In this document: positions 1-5,906 of the stretch, piece after piece
Layout: every line of letters begins with the position of its first letter
Position numbering within the stretch: position 1 is the first letter of the stretch
Origin: Spirochaetales bacterium
Lineage (GTDB): Bacteria > Spirochaetota > Spirochaetia > Sphaerochaetales > Sphaerochaetaceae
Direction of reading: 5' to 3'
Length of the DNA stretch: 16,421 nt
NCBI GenBank assembly: GCA_022771185.1
Contig: JALFCJ010000082.1
Location: 1 to 16,421, forward strand
The notes under the pieces: generated by a model
Database searches by the model: none
The model's input: only the letters and a program-made list of their open reading frames with translations
Told to the model about the DNA's origin: nothing
Position numbers and translations under genes: made by a program

Positions 1-150
1 GTCACCATGAACACTTACACTCATCTGGGGCTTGAGGATGCAACCGATGAACTAAGACGCGTTGAGGAACTGAACCGCGCAAGGGAAGAAATCGCGAAGG
101 CAGCCGAAAAGAATAAAAACGTTACACAGCTAAGTTTCAGAGCAATATAA
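1..150 (+). CDS. Tyrosine recombinase/phage-type integrase, C-terminal end only (cut by the window edge)
   Basis: Frame 1 is open from the first base to TAA at 148-150 and gives 49 residues. It begins VTMNTYTHLGLEDATDELRR, the typical C-terminus of phage and conjugative-element tyrosine recombinases. In that family the segment TMxxYxHL carries the nucleophilic tyrosine, here Tyr6 of the visible part (bases 16-18), followed by a charged helix. The catalytic Arg/His residues and the N-terminal arm-binding domain lie outside the window, so activity cannot be judged. The gene would make the recombinase for excision and integration of an element extending left. Repeat-rich DNA without genes follows it, as expected near an attachment end. 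Family assignment is confident; intactness is unknown. Confidence 0.85.
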   Translation, partial: VTMNTYTHLGLEDATDELRRVEELNRAREEIAKAAEKNKNVTQLSFRAI

Positions 151-168
151 AAACTTCTACAACAAACC

Positions 169-201
169 AGGCACTCATTCATTGACGGATAGGTGCTTTT
201 T
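169..201 (+). terminator. Weak hairpin terminator after the integrase
   Basis: A 7-bp imperfect stem (169-175 with 192-198, including two G-T pairs) around the core GCAC/GTGC is followed by a run of T. It lies 19 bases after the integrase stop and would end that transcript. The stem is weak and the loop is long (16 bases). Confidence 0.4.
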
Positions 202-424
202 AGTCACTTTGCCAATAGAGCTTTTATGCGAGCTAATGGTAAAATCAAAGAAAATCTGAACTATGAGCACTTTATCGCTAAAAGGTGAACCCACCCCTGA
301 AAATAAACGTTAAAATGTGAACCCAGGCTGAACCATGACATTTTCATACACAATATAGATAGTAAATCGTAGTAAATTGGCAGTAGTTCTCGGTGAAGCT
401 GAAACAGTTTTAGGATAAAGTGCG

Positions 425-462
425 GTAGTCAGTTTTTTCGATTTTGACTACGTTTTGACTAC
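425..462. repeat. GTAGTCA/TGACTAC inverted and direct repeat cluster, candidate recombinase arm sites
   Basis: GTAGTCA at 425-431 is the exact inverse of TGACTAC at 445-451. The unit TTTTGACTAC is then repeated at 453-462, an 11-base period. Its position about 280 bases past the integrase stop fits accessory sites of an attachment region. That role is inferred from location and repeat form only. Confidence 0.45.
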
Positions 463-498
463 TTTTGCCTGACGCGGTTTGCACCGGTTTGCCTTGTT

Positions 499-527
499 TT
501 GGAAATTATGCAACGATAGCTTAAAAT
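499..527 (+). promoter_or_regulatory. Promoter candidate for the phosphatase-kduI pair
   Basis: TTGGAA (499-504) is separated by 17 bases from TAAAAT (522-527). Transcription would start near 534, leaving a leader of about 60 bases before the GTG start at 597. It lies inside the presumed element end, so integration may have supplied or replaced the promoter. Confidence 0.45.
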
Positions 528-596
528 GAAAACGTTAAAAGGTACGCAAATAGGGTCAAAATGCGGCCTTTTACTGCATTTCAGGAGGAAAAATTA

Positions 597-1031
597 GTGA
601 TTAAGATATTATTTGTTTGCCATGGCAATATTTGTAGATCCACTATGGCTGAGTTTATATTCAAGAACCTTGTAAAAGAAAAAGGACTAGAGGCTTCATT
701 TGAAATAACAAGTGCGGGAGTATCTGCAGAAGAAGAGGGAAACGACATCTATCCTCCCGCTAAGAGAGAGCTTAGAAGTCATAATATCCCGTTTACTTCC
801 CACTATGCCCACCGTATTACAGACAAGGAGTTTGAAGAGAATGATTTGGTCATTGCATTGGATTCAAGTAATATGCGTAGTCTTCTTTCAAGATTTGGAA
901 AACATGATAAGATAAGAATGTTACTACAGAGAGATGTAGATGACCCTTGGTATACAGGAGATTTCGACATAGCCTATCGGGATATAACAGAAGGATGTCT
1001 GAATCTTTTGTCCCAAGTCGTGCGAAAATGA
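597..1031 (+). CDS. Low-molecular-weight protein-tyrosine phosphatase
   Basis: This encodes a 144-residue cytoplasmic phosphatase of the arsenate-reductase/LMW-PTP fold, which hydrolyses phosphotyrosine or small phosphoesters. The P-loop VCHGNICRST is at residues 7-16, with nucleophile Cys8 and Arg14. The general-acid loop DPWY is at 116-119. Length and motif spacing match the family, so the enzyme looks complete. I chose GTG at 597 because AGGAGG lies 8 bases upstream (583-588) and the protein then begins IKILFVCHGN like its relatives; the in-frame ATG at 561 adds 12 unrelated residues and has no ribosome site. kduI starts 37 bases later on the same strand, so the two may be cotranscribed, although no functional link is known to me. 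The biological substrate cannot be told from sequence. Confidence 0.92.
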   Translation: MIKILFVCHGNICRSTMAEFIFKNLVKEKGLEASFEITSAGVSAEEEGNDIYPPAKRELRSHNIPFTSHYAHRITDKEFEENDLVIALDSSNMRSLLSRFGKHDKIRMLLQRDVDDPWYTGDFDIAYRDITEGCLNLLSQVVRK

Positions 1032-1068
1032 TAATGGGTTAAGCCCGTCAAATAGGAGATTAAATAAT

Positions 1069-1911
1069 ATGGATATCCGTTATTCTACAGGAAAGGAACC
1101 TTTCAAGCGCATGACAACAGATGAAATCAGATCAGAGTTCTTGATTTCTTCTGTCTTCAATCCGGATGATGTAAGTGCAGTTTACTCCCATGTAGACAGA
1201 ATCGTCACAATGGGTGCTATGCCTGTAAAAGAGAGACTAGATATCGAAAAGAACATCGATCCTTGGAAGAACTTCGGTGTTACTTATCTTTTGGAAAGAA
1301 GAGAGCTTGGCTCTATCAATATCGGAGGAAAGGGAAAAATCATCGCTGATGGTACAGAATATGAAATGGACCACTGGGATGGCATCTATCTCCCAATGGG
1401 AACAAAGAAAGTAGAGTTTGAGTCAGAGGACCCGGAGAACCCTGCAAAGTTCTTCATCTGCACAACCCCGGCCCATACACCAAAGCCGGCAAAGCATATT
1501 CCACTTTCTTCCGCCATCCATAAGCATCTTGGAGCTCTTGAAACAAGTAACGAGAGAACAATCAACCAGTATCTTCACCCGGATGTTCTTGATACATGCC
1601 AGCTTTCAATGGGCCTTACTCACCTTGAGCCGGGTAGTGTATGGAACACAATGCCTGCTCATACTCATGAGAGAAGAATGGAAGTTTACTTCTACTTTGA
1701 TATTCCTGAAGACAATGTCGTATTCCACTTCATGGGAGAGCCAAATGAGACAAAGCACATCGTTATGCATAACGAAGAAGCTGTCATCAACCCATCTTGG
1801 TCAATCCACAGTGGTGCAGGTACATCCAACTATACATTCATCTGGGCTATGTGCGGTGAAAACAGAGCTTATGATGACCAGGATTGGATCAAGACTCCTG
1901 ATCTCAGATAA
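1069..1911 (+). CDS. kduI: 5-dehydro-4-deoxy-D-glucuronate isomerase (4-deoxy-L-threo-5-hexosulose-uronate ketol-isomerase)
   Basis: The 280-residue cupin enzyme isomerises 5-keto-4-deoxyuronate, from unsaturated galacturonate or glucuronate released by lyases, to 3-deoxy-D-glycero-2,5-hexodiulosonate, feeding the KDG pathway in the cytoplasm. Length matches the family (about 278). The zinc site is visible as H198-x-H200 with E205 in PAHTHERRMEVYFYF and H247 in SWSIHSGAG, shifted two residues from the E. coli numbering I recall (196, 198, 203, 245). AGGAG (1054-1058) lies 10 bases before the ATG. No other pectin or glycosaminoglycan genes (kduD, lyases, KDG kinase, transporter) are in the window, so kduI stands apart from its usual partners. 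A hairpin terminator follows closely. Confidence 0.95.
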   Translation: MDIRYSTGKEPFKRMTTDEIRSEFLISSVFNPDDVSAVYSHVDRIVTMGAMPVKERLDIEKNIDPWKNFGVTYLLERRELGSINIGGKGKIIADGTEYEMDHWDGIYLPMGTKKVEFESEDPENPAKFFICTTPAHTPKPAKHIPLSSAIHKHLGALETSNERTINQYLHPDVLDTCQLSMGLTHLEPGSVWNTMPAHTHERRMEVYFYFDIPEDNVVFHFMGEPNETKHIVMHNEEAVINPSWSIHSGAGTSNYTFIWAMCGENRAYDDQDWIKTPDLR

Positions 1912-1930
1912 AAACTTTTACTCTATCTCA

Positions 1931-1961
1931 AGGCCTGTGCTTAACTGCATGGGTCTTTTTT
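1931..1961 (+). terminator. Rho-independent terminator after kduI
   Basis: A 9-bp stem (1931-1939 with 1948-1956, three G-T pairs) with an 8-base loop is followed by a run of six T. It separates kduI from the metNI unit. Confidence 0.75.
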
Positions 1962-2002
1962 ATTTCTAATTCTCTTCTGTGCCTTATTTTGCCCTTTGAG
2001 TG

Positions 2003-2031
2003 TTGAAGCTGCAGTTGTATTTTGGTATAAA
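2003..2031 (+). promoter_or_regulatory. Promoter candidate for metNI
   Basis: TTGAAG (2003-2008), 17 bases, then TATAAA (2026-2031). The predicted start near 2038 would fall inside the AGAGAGG ribosome site and leave only about 10 leader bases, so either the leader is unusually short or the real promoter is elsewhere. No room exists for a riboswitch between the kduI terminator and metN. Confidence 0.4.
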
Positions 2032-2047
2032 TCTCAGAGAGGCAATT

Positions 2048-3055
2048 ATGCAGATCAGACTAGAAAATCTAAAGAGAGACTATGGTTCGTTGCATGCAGT
2101 AGATGGAGTGTCATTAAATATCCCATCCAATACTGTGTATGGCATAATAGGAAGAAGCGGGGCAGGCAAGTCCACCCTTGTGAGACTTGTAAGTATGTTG
2201 GAGCGCCCGGATGAGGGTGAGGTATGGTATGGAGATAAGAGAGTAGACAATCTATCAAAGAAAGAATTGATAGAAGAACGAAGAAAGATTGGAATGATAT
2301 TCCAGAACTTCAACCTCTTTTCGTCCCGTACTGCAGCAGAGAATATCGCTTATCCTATGGAAATCTGCAGAAAGCCAAAAGATTGGATCAAGAAGAGGAC
2401 AGAAGAACTTTTGGCTCTTGTAGGCTTGGAGGGAAGGGGAGACGCCGCTGTCTCTACACTCTCTGGCGGACAGAAGCAGAGAATCGCAATTGCCCGTGCT
2501 CTTGCTTGCGAGCCATCTATTCTTTTCTGTGATGAGGCTACTAGTGCTCTGGATCCTCAGACCACAAGAAGTATCCTCGCCCTCATTAAAGAGATCCAGA
2601 AAAAGATGAATCTCACAGTCGTTATGATTACCCATCAGATGGAAGTAGTAAGAGATGCTTGTGACAGAGTCGCTGTACTCGAGAATGGAAAAGTAGTGGA
2701 AGAGGGTCTCGTAAACGATATTTTTTCTCATCCAAAGAGTGCCGTGACAAAGGATTTCTTGTCTAATCTGACAAACGTAAAGGAGTCCATTGTCAAGCTT
2801 TCAGATATAACAGGTCACTATACTCTCCGTTTCTCTTCTTCAACTACGTCTGAGCCGATAATCAGCCGCGTAACAAAAGAGACAGGAGCTCTATTCAACA
2901 TCGTTGCAGCTGGTGTCCAGTACATCGAAGACAAAAAATATGGCGTCATGGTTCTGGATATCGGGCCGGATGAAGAGACAGAGAGGAAAGCCGTGGAGAT
3001 GTTGAGGAGAAATGGCGTAACTGTAGAAAGAACTGTGGTGGAGGAGGAAGCATAA
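2048..3055 (+). CDS. metN: Methionine ABC importer ATP-binding protein
   Basis: The 335-residue ATPase powers the MetNIQ importer for methionine at the inner face of the cytoplasmic membrane. It shows Walker A GRSGAGKST (35-43), signature LSGGQKQR (138-145), Walker B ILFCDEATSALD (158-169) and the H-loop ITHQMEVV. The region after about residue 245 has the length and position of the C-terminal NIL domain, which in E. coli MetN binds methionine and inhibits transport; the same feedback is inferred here. I chose ATG at 2048 because AGAGAGG (2036-2042) precedes it and the protein then starts QIRLENLKRDY, as ABC ATPases do; a GTG 48 bases upstream is in frame but lacks a ribosome site. It overlaps metI by one base. 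Confidence 0.95.
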   Translation: MQIRLENLKRDYGSLHAVDGVSLNIPSNTVYGIIGRSGAGKSTLVRLVSMLERPDEGEVWYGDKRVDNLSKKELIEERRKIGMIFQNFNLFSSRTAAENIAYPMEICRKPKDWIKKRTEELLALVGLEGRGDAAVSTLSGGQKQRIAIARALACEPSILFCDEATSALDPQTTRSILALIKEIQKKMNLTVVMITHQMEVVRDACDRVAVLENGKVVEEGLVNDIFSHPKSAVTKDFLSNLTNVKESIVKLSDITGHYTLRFSSSTTSEPIISRVTKETGALFNIVAAGVQYIEDKKYGVMVLDIGPDEETERKAVEMLRRNGVTVERTVVEEEA

Positions 3056-3720
3056 TGAACTCAATGATATTCAAACTTGTTGCAGAGTCTACTCTCCAGA
3101 CAATAGAGATGGTTTTTTGGTCCACTGTATTCTCTCTTATTATGGGTCTTCCTCTTGGTGTTCTTTTGCATGTTACAGACAAGGAAGATCAGGGTGGAAT
3201 AATTCCAAAGCCTGTGTTGAATGAAATCCTCTCCAGAATCGTCAACATACTCAGGTCCTTTCCATTCTTGATTTTGATGATAATCTTGATGCCTGTGGCT
3301 CGTTTTATCCTCGGTACAACTATTGGAACAAGAGCTTCTGTAGTCTCTCTTTCAATAGCTGCGGCACCATTTGTTGCAAGAGTCATTGAGACAAGCTTAA
3401 AGGAAGTTGACCCAGGTGTCATTCAAGCTGCAAAGGCAATGGGATCTACAAACTGGCAGATAATCGTGAAAGTAATGCTGCCGGAAGCTCTGCCTTCACT
3501 TGTATCCGGGGTTACTCTTACTATCATAAACCTCATAGGTTATTCCGCTATGGCTGGAACCATCGGAGGCGGGGGACTGGGTGACCTGGCTATACGTTAT
3601 GGATACCAACGTTTCAGGTCCGACGTAATGCTTGCAGCAGTAATAGTAATCATAGTTTTGGTTGAGCTGGTACAGTTTGTAGGTAACAGATTATCTTCCA
3701 GATTACTTGCAAAAAGATGA
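3055..3720 (+). CDS. metI: Methionine ABC importer permease
   Basis: This 221-residue inner-membrane permease of the BPD_transp_1 family forms the methionine channel. Hydrophobic segments include about 15-38, 62-85, 95-115, 150-172 and 195-212. The EAA coupling loop that contacts MetN is visible in EVDPGVIQAAKAMGSTNWQI (about residues 117-136). The start ATG overlaps the metN stop (TAATG) and GAGGAGG (3041-3047) lies inside the metN 3' end, so the two genes are translationally coupled. A GC-rich hairpin follows the stop, before the separately expressed metQ. Confidence 0.95.
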   Translation: MNSMIFKLVAESTLQTIEMVFWSTVFSLIMGLPLGVLLHVTDKEDQGGIIPKPVLNEILSRIVNILRSFPFLILMIILMPVARFILGTTIGTRASVVSLSIAAAPFVARVIETSLKEVDPGVIQAAKAMGSTNWQIIVKVMLPEALPSLVSGVTLTIINLIGYSAMAGTIGGGGLGDLAIRYGYQRFRSDVMLAAVIVIIVLVELVQFVGNRLSSRLLAKR

Positions 3721-3725
3721 TAGAT

Positions 3726-3748
3726 TCCCCGCGGTTTGCGGGGATTTC
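3726..3748 (+). terminator. Hairpin terminator after metI
   Basis: A perfect 7-bp stem TCCCCGC/GCGGGGA (3726-3732, 3738-3744) with a 5-base loop, then a short T-rich tail (ATTTCTA region). The strong stem but short U-tract suggests partial termination, letting some readthrough reach metQ. Confidence 0.6.
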
Positions 3749-3842
3749 TAGTAACAAGAGCTTCGTAATTATAGATAATAAAAGGAATAAAGGATTGAAT
3801 AATATTTAGTTATAAATTTTTTGGAATATTTATTCTTTCCTC

Positions 3843-3871
3843 TTGCAAAAATGTTTGATTTCTGTTTATTC
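3843..3871 (+). promoter_or_regulatory. Promoter candidate for the leader ORF and metQ
   Basis: TTGCAA (3843-3848), 17 bases, then TTATTC (3866-3871) preceded by TG at 3863-3864 in the extended -10 position. Start would be near 3878, just before the leader ribosome site. The -10 match is poor, so this is tentative. Confidence 0.35.
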
Positions 3872-3902
3872 TTTAGCCATAACTAGATAGGAGGTATGCA
3901 AA

Positions 3903-3965
3903 ATGACAACTTATTCAATTTCTACAATGTGCATGTCTTCTATGATGATGCCCGCCAGGGCATAG
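3903..3965 (+). CDS. Methionine-rich leader peptide upstream of metQ
   Basis: A 20-codon ORF encodes MTTYSISTMCMSSMMMPARA. Codons 1, 9, 11, 14, 15 and 16 are ATG, so five of eight consecutive codons (9-16) are Met, with a Cys at codon 10. A perfect AGGAGG (3889-3894) sits 8 bases upstream, a better ribosome site than that of metQ itself. The last Met codon through the stop is folded in a hairpin (3948-3953 with 3958-3963, loop GCCA). Runs of the end-product codon in a short ORF ahead of an amino-acid gene are the mark of ribosome-stalling attenuators such as trp, his and leu leaders. Here the neighbour is the methionine-binding protein, so the peptide most likely reports charged methionyl-tRNA. 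The peptide itself probably has no function. I do not recognise it from described leaders. Confidence 0.75.
   Translation: MTTYSISTMCMSSMMMPARA
3948..3963 (+). promoter_or_regulatory. Hairpin overlapping the last Met codon and stop of the leader
   Basis: ATGCCC (3948-3953) pairs perfectly with GGGCAT (3958-3963) across a GCCA loop. A ribosome waiting on codons 14-16 would cover and open this stem, whereas a ribosome-free leader would form it. U-rich sequence (TCTTTATTT) begins about 5 bases after the stem. Confidence 0.55.
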
Positions 3966-4076
3966 TATCTTTATTTAAAAATCTCACTCCATTATTAGAA
4001 AACGTCAAAACCCCAAGGGGTAGGACTCTTAATCGAACTATAGGGATATTCCCATAAAACAAATAAGGAAAATATT

Positions 4077-4886
4077 ATGAAAAAGATTCTTGCAATCGCA
4101 CTTGTAGCCCTTCTTACAATCGTATCTGTTTTTGCTCAGGCAACCTCCGAAACTCAGTCTTCCTCAACAAAAATCGTTGTTGGTGCTACCCCGGAACCAC
4201 ATGCAGCTCTCCTTTCTCTCGTCGTTGATGACCTTGCAGCTCAGGGAATCACACTTGAAGTCAAGGAATTCACAGATTATGTAACTCCAAACGATGCTGT
4301 AGAGTATGGTGAAATCGATGCCAACTACTTCCAGCACATCCCTTATCTTGAATCTTTCAATACAGAGCATGGCTATCATCTTGTAAACGCTGGTGGAATC
4401 CACGTGGAGCCAATCGCACTCTATTCCAAGAAGTATTCTTCTCTCTCCGATATCCCAAACGGTGCAGTTATCGCTATTCCAAATGACCCTACAAACGAAG
4501 GTAGAGCTATCCTTCTCTTACAGTCTGCAGGTCTTATTAAGCTTAAGGACAATGCAGGCTTGGAAGCTATCCCACTCGATATCGTAGAAAATCCAAAGAA
4601 CTTGAAGTTCTCTGAGATCGAAGCTGCTACACTTCCAAGAATCCTCTCTGATGTAGATGCAGCTGTCATCAACGGTAATTATGCAATTCCAGCTGGTCTT
4701 GTTGCAACAAGAGATGGTCTCTATGTAGAAGGTGCAGATTCTCCATATGTAAACGTCATCGCAGTCAAGGCAGGAAATGAAAACAACCCAGCTGTCAAGG
4801 CACTTGTCGAAGCTCTCAAGAGTGACGAAGTCAAGGCTTATGTTGCTGAGCACTACAAGAATGGTGAAGTCGTTCTCGTTGACTAA
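4077..4886 (+). CDS. metQ: Methionine-binding periplasmic protein of the MetNIQ importer (NlpA family)
   Basis: The 269-residue substrate-binding protein belongs to the NlpA/MetQ family and delivers methionine to MetNI. The signal peptide MKKILAIALVALLTIVSVFA is followed by QATSE. There is no cysteine in a lipobox, so cleavage by signal peptidase I after SVFA is expected and the mature protein should be soluble in the periplasm. Most MetQ homologues are lipoproteins. Family segments include VVGATPEPHA, EIDANYFQHIPYLESFN, GGIHVEPIALYS and AIPNDPTNEGRAL-like AIPNDPTNEGRAI. The ribosome site AAGGAA is weak, 6 bases from the ATG. It is separated from metNI and preceded by a Met-rich leader, which suggests that the binding protein is made in excess and regulated on its own. 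Confidence 0.94.
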   Translation: MKKILAIALVALLTIVSVFAQATSETQSSSTKIVVGATPEPHAALLSLVVDDLAAQGITLEVKEFTDYVTPNDAVEYGEIDANYFQHIPYLESFNTEHGYHLVNAGGIHVEPIALYSKKYSSLSDIPNGAVIAIPNDPTNEGRAILLLQSAGLIKLKDNAGLEAIPLDIVENPKNLKFSEIEAATLPRILSDVDAAVINGNYAIPAGLVATRDGLYVEGADSPYVNVIAVKAGNENNPAVKALVEALKSDEVKAYVAEHYKNGEVVLVD

Positions 4887-4906
4887 TTGAATTAATTACC
4901 AGTCGT

Positions 4907-4937
4907 TGTCCCTGGATATATTTCCGGGGACATTTTT
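4907..4937 (+). terminator. Rho-independent terminator after metQ
   Basis: A 10-bp stem (4907-4916 with 4923-4932, one G-T pair), 6-base loop and five T (4933-4937). It ends 30 bases before the psuK start codon, so psuK needs its own promoter in the short gap. Confidence 0.85.
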
Positions 4938-4955
4938 AATTATGGCTTTTTAGTG

Positions 4956-4961
4956 TACAAT
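4956..4961 (+). promoter_or_regulatory. -10 element of psuK, predicted leaderless transcript
   Basis: TACAAT lies exactly 6 bases before ATG 4968, which places the transcription start on the A of the start codon. No Shine-Dalgarno exists in the gap. The -35 region falls in the terminator T-run and is poor. Confidence 0.5.
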
Positions 4962-4967
4962 TTACTT

Positions 4968-5906
4968 ATGGAGAAAGAGAGAAAAGACATTGTCGTCATT
5001 GGTGCAACAAACACAGATATCTCTGGTAAGTGCCTTTATCCCTTGGTAATGAGTGACTCTAATATCGGTAATATCTCAACAAGCCTGGGAGGAGTCGGAC
5101 ATAACATAGCCCTTAATCTTTCTCATATGGGAAAGGAAGTGTCTTTCATTACGTCTATAGGTTCTGACAATTTCGGTGCAAATGCCAGAATTGAATTGGA
5201 AAATATAATGGATATTTCCGATTCTGTGTTTTTCGACGGACCAAGCGGTGTATATCTATATGTAGCTGACGAAAAGGGAGAGTTGATAGTTGCTGTAAAT
5301 GATATGAACGCAGCAAAAGAGATCACCCCCTCTTTTTTAGAGACAAAAAAAGAAATAATAGAGTCTGCTCCTTTCATAGTTCTCGATGCCAACTTGGAGG
5401 AGGAGTCTATCCAATATGCCTCAAAGACAGCTAACGGCATTGTCGTCTGTGATGCTGTCTCCACACTCAAAGCTGGTCGTCTGGTTTCATCTTTTCCCTT
5501 TATAGATATATTGAAGCCTAACTTAATGGAGTTGGAGTATTTGTCTGGAGTAAAGATAACAGACGAGAAATCTATAAGAGATGCCGGCATTGTGTTAACT
5601 GAGAAAGGTGTTGGGAGAGTAGTTGCTACGGCAGGAGAAAATGGAGCTTATTACATAACGCATAATAGCTTTCTTCATGCTTACGGCCAAAAACTAGATG
5701 TCAAAAATACAAATGGAGCTGGAGATAGTTTTCTTTCTGGCTTTGTGTTCGCTCTTTCAGAAGGTTTGGATGAAAAAGACGCTTTGAAGATGGCTCTTTC
5801 AGCATCAAGAATTACAATAATGGAAGAGAATACTGTTTCGAATAATATAGAGGGAGAAGTATTATATAAACTCTCGAAGGAGATAAAAGTTGAAGAAGTA
5901 TCTTGA
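4968..5906 (+). CDS. psuK: Pseudouridine kinase (PfkB/ribokinase family)
   Basis: The 312-residue PfkB-family sugar kinase has GGVGHNIALNL (41-51), the ribokinase GG motif with the GGVxxNIA form typical of PsuK, and the catalytic NGAGDSFLSGF (249-259; base Asp253). The direct partner psuG overlaps its 3' end, so it almost certainly phosphorylates pseudouridine at O5' with ATP, giving pseudouridine 5'-phosphate in the cytoplasm. I chose ATG at 4968: the in-frame GTG at 4953 lies upstream of the likely -10 and adds residues unlike the family. The transcript is predicted leaderless. There is no pseudouridine transporter next to it. Sequence alone could also fit another nucleoside kinase; context makes PsuK likely. 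Confidence 0.88.
   Translation: MEKERKDIVVIGATNTDISGKCLYPLVMSDSNIGNISTSLGGVGHNIALNLSHMGKEVSFITSIGSDNFGANARIELENIMDISDSVFFDGPSGVYLYVADEKGELIVAVNDMNAAKEITPSFLETKKEIIESAPFIVLDANLEEESIQYASKTANGIVVCDAVSTLKAGRLVSSFPFIDILKPNLMELEYLSGVKITDEKSIRDAGIVLTEKGVGRVVATAGENGAYYITHNSFLHAYGQKLDVKNTNGAGDSFLSGFVFALSEGLDEKDALKMALSASRITIMEENTVSNNIEGEVLYKLSKEIKVEEVS

Larger units (their letters stand above)
151..596. other. Repeat-rich stretch without a gene, probable end of an integrated element
   Basis: I see no convincing gene here; the longest short ORF (226-288, 20 codons) has no Shine-Dalgarno and no recognisable product. The stretch holds paired GTGAACCCA boxes (285-293, 317-325) with a third TGAACC at 329-334. 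It also holds TTTTGACTAC in direct repeat (442-451, 453-462), preceded by the inverted GTAGTCA (425-431). CGGTTTGC occurs twice (475-482, 485-492) and AAACGTTAAAA twice (305-315, 530-540). Short direct and inverted repeats beside a tyrosine-recombinase gene are what integrase or excisionase arm sites look like, but no att core can be defined from one side. The phosphatase promoter lies at its right end. Confidence 0.5.
3749..4076 (+). promoter_or_regulatory. metQ upstream control region
   Basis: The stretch between metI and metQ holds, in order: an AT-rich stretch, a promoter candidate (3843-3871), AGGAGG (3889-3894), the Met-rich leader ORF (3903-3965), a hairpin over the leader stop (3948-3963), two small hairpins (ACCC/GGGT at 4010-4021, GGGA/TCCC at 4043-4053) and the weak metQ ribosome site AAGGAA (4065-4070). 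I find no S-box (SAM-I) conserved blocks and no T-box. No hairpin is followed by a clean run of T, so if control is by termination the structure is not a textbook one; control of metQ translation is equally possible. Confidence 0.6.

Noticed and set aside
561..596. ATG 561 as start of the phosphatase.
   Set aside because: It lies upstream of the AGGAGG at 583-588; GTG 597 is correctly spaced and gives the family's normal N-terminus. Similar upstream in-frame starts were rejected for metN (2000), psuK (4953), rmuC (6870), clpB (9031) and glgP (16166).
1962..2047. Possible SAM riboswitch or T-box before metN.
   Set aside because: Only about 85 bases are available, and none of the conserved S-box or T-box blocks is present. 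The metQ upstream region also lacks them.
2255..2731. Minus-strand ORF of 158 codons inside metN.
   Set aside because: It is antisense to the conserved ABC ATPase motifs, has no family features and no ribosome site.
3896..4057. A 53-codon ORF in another frame overlapping the Met-rich leader (begins MQNDNLFNFY).
   Set aside because: Its ATG is only one base after the AGGAGG, too close for initiation, while the leader ATG at 3903 has ideal 8-base spacing. The product resembles nothing I know. It could still be translated if 3903 is not used.
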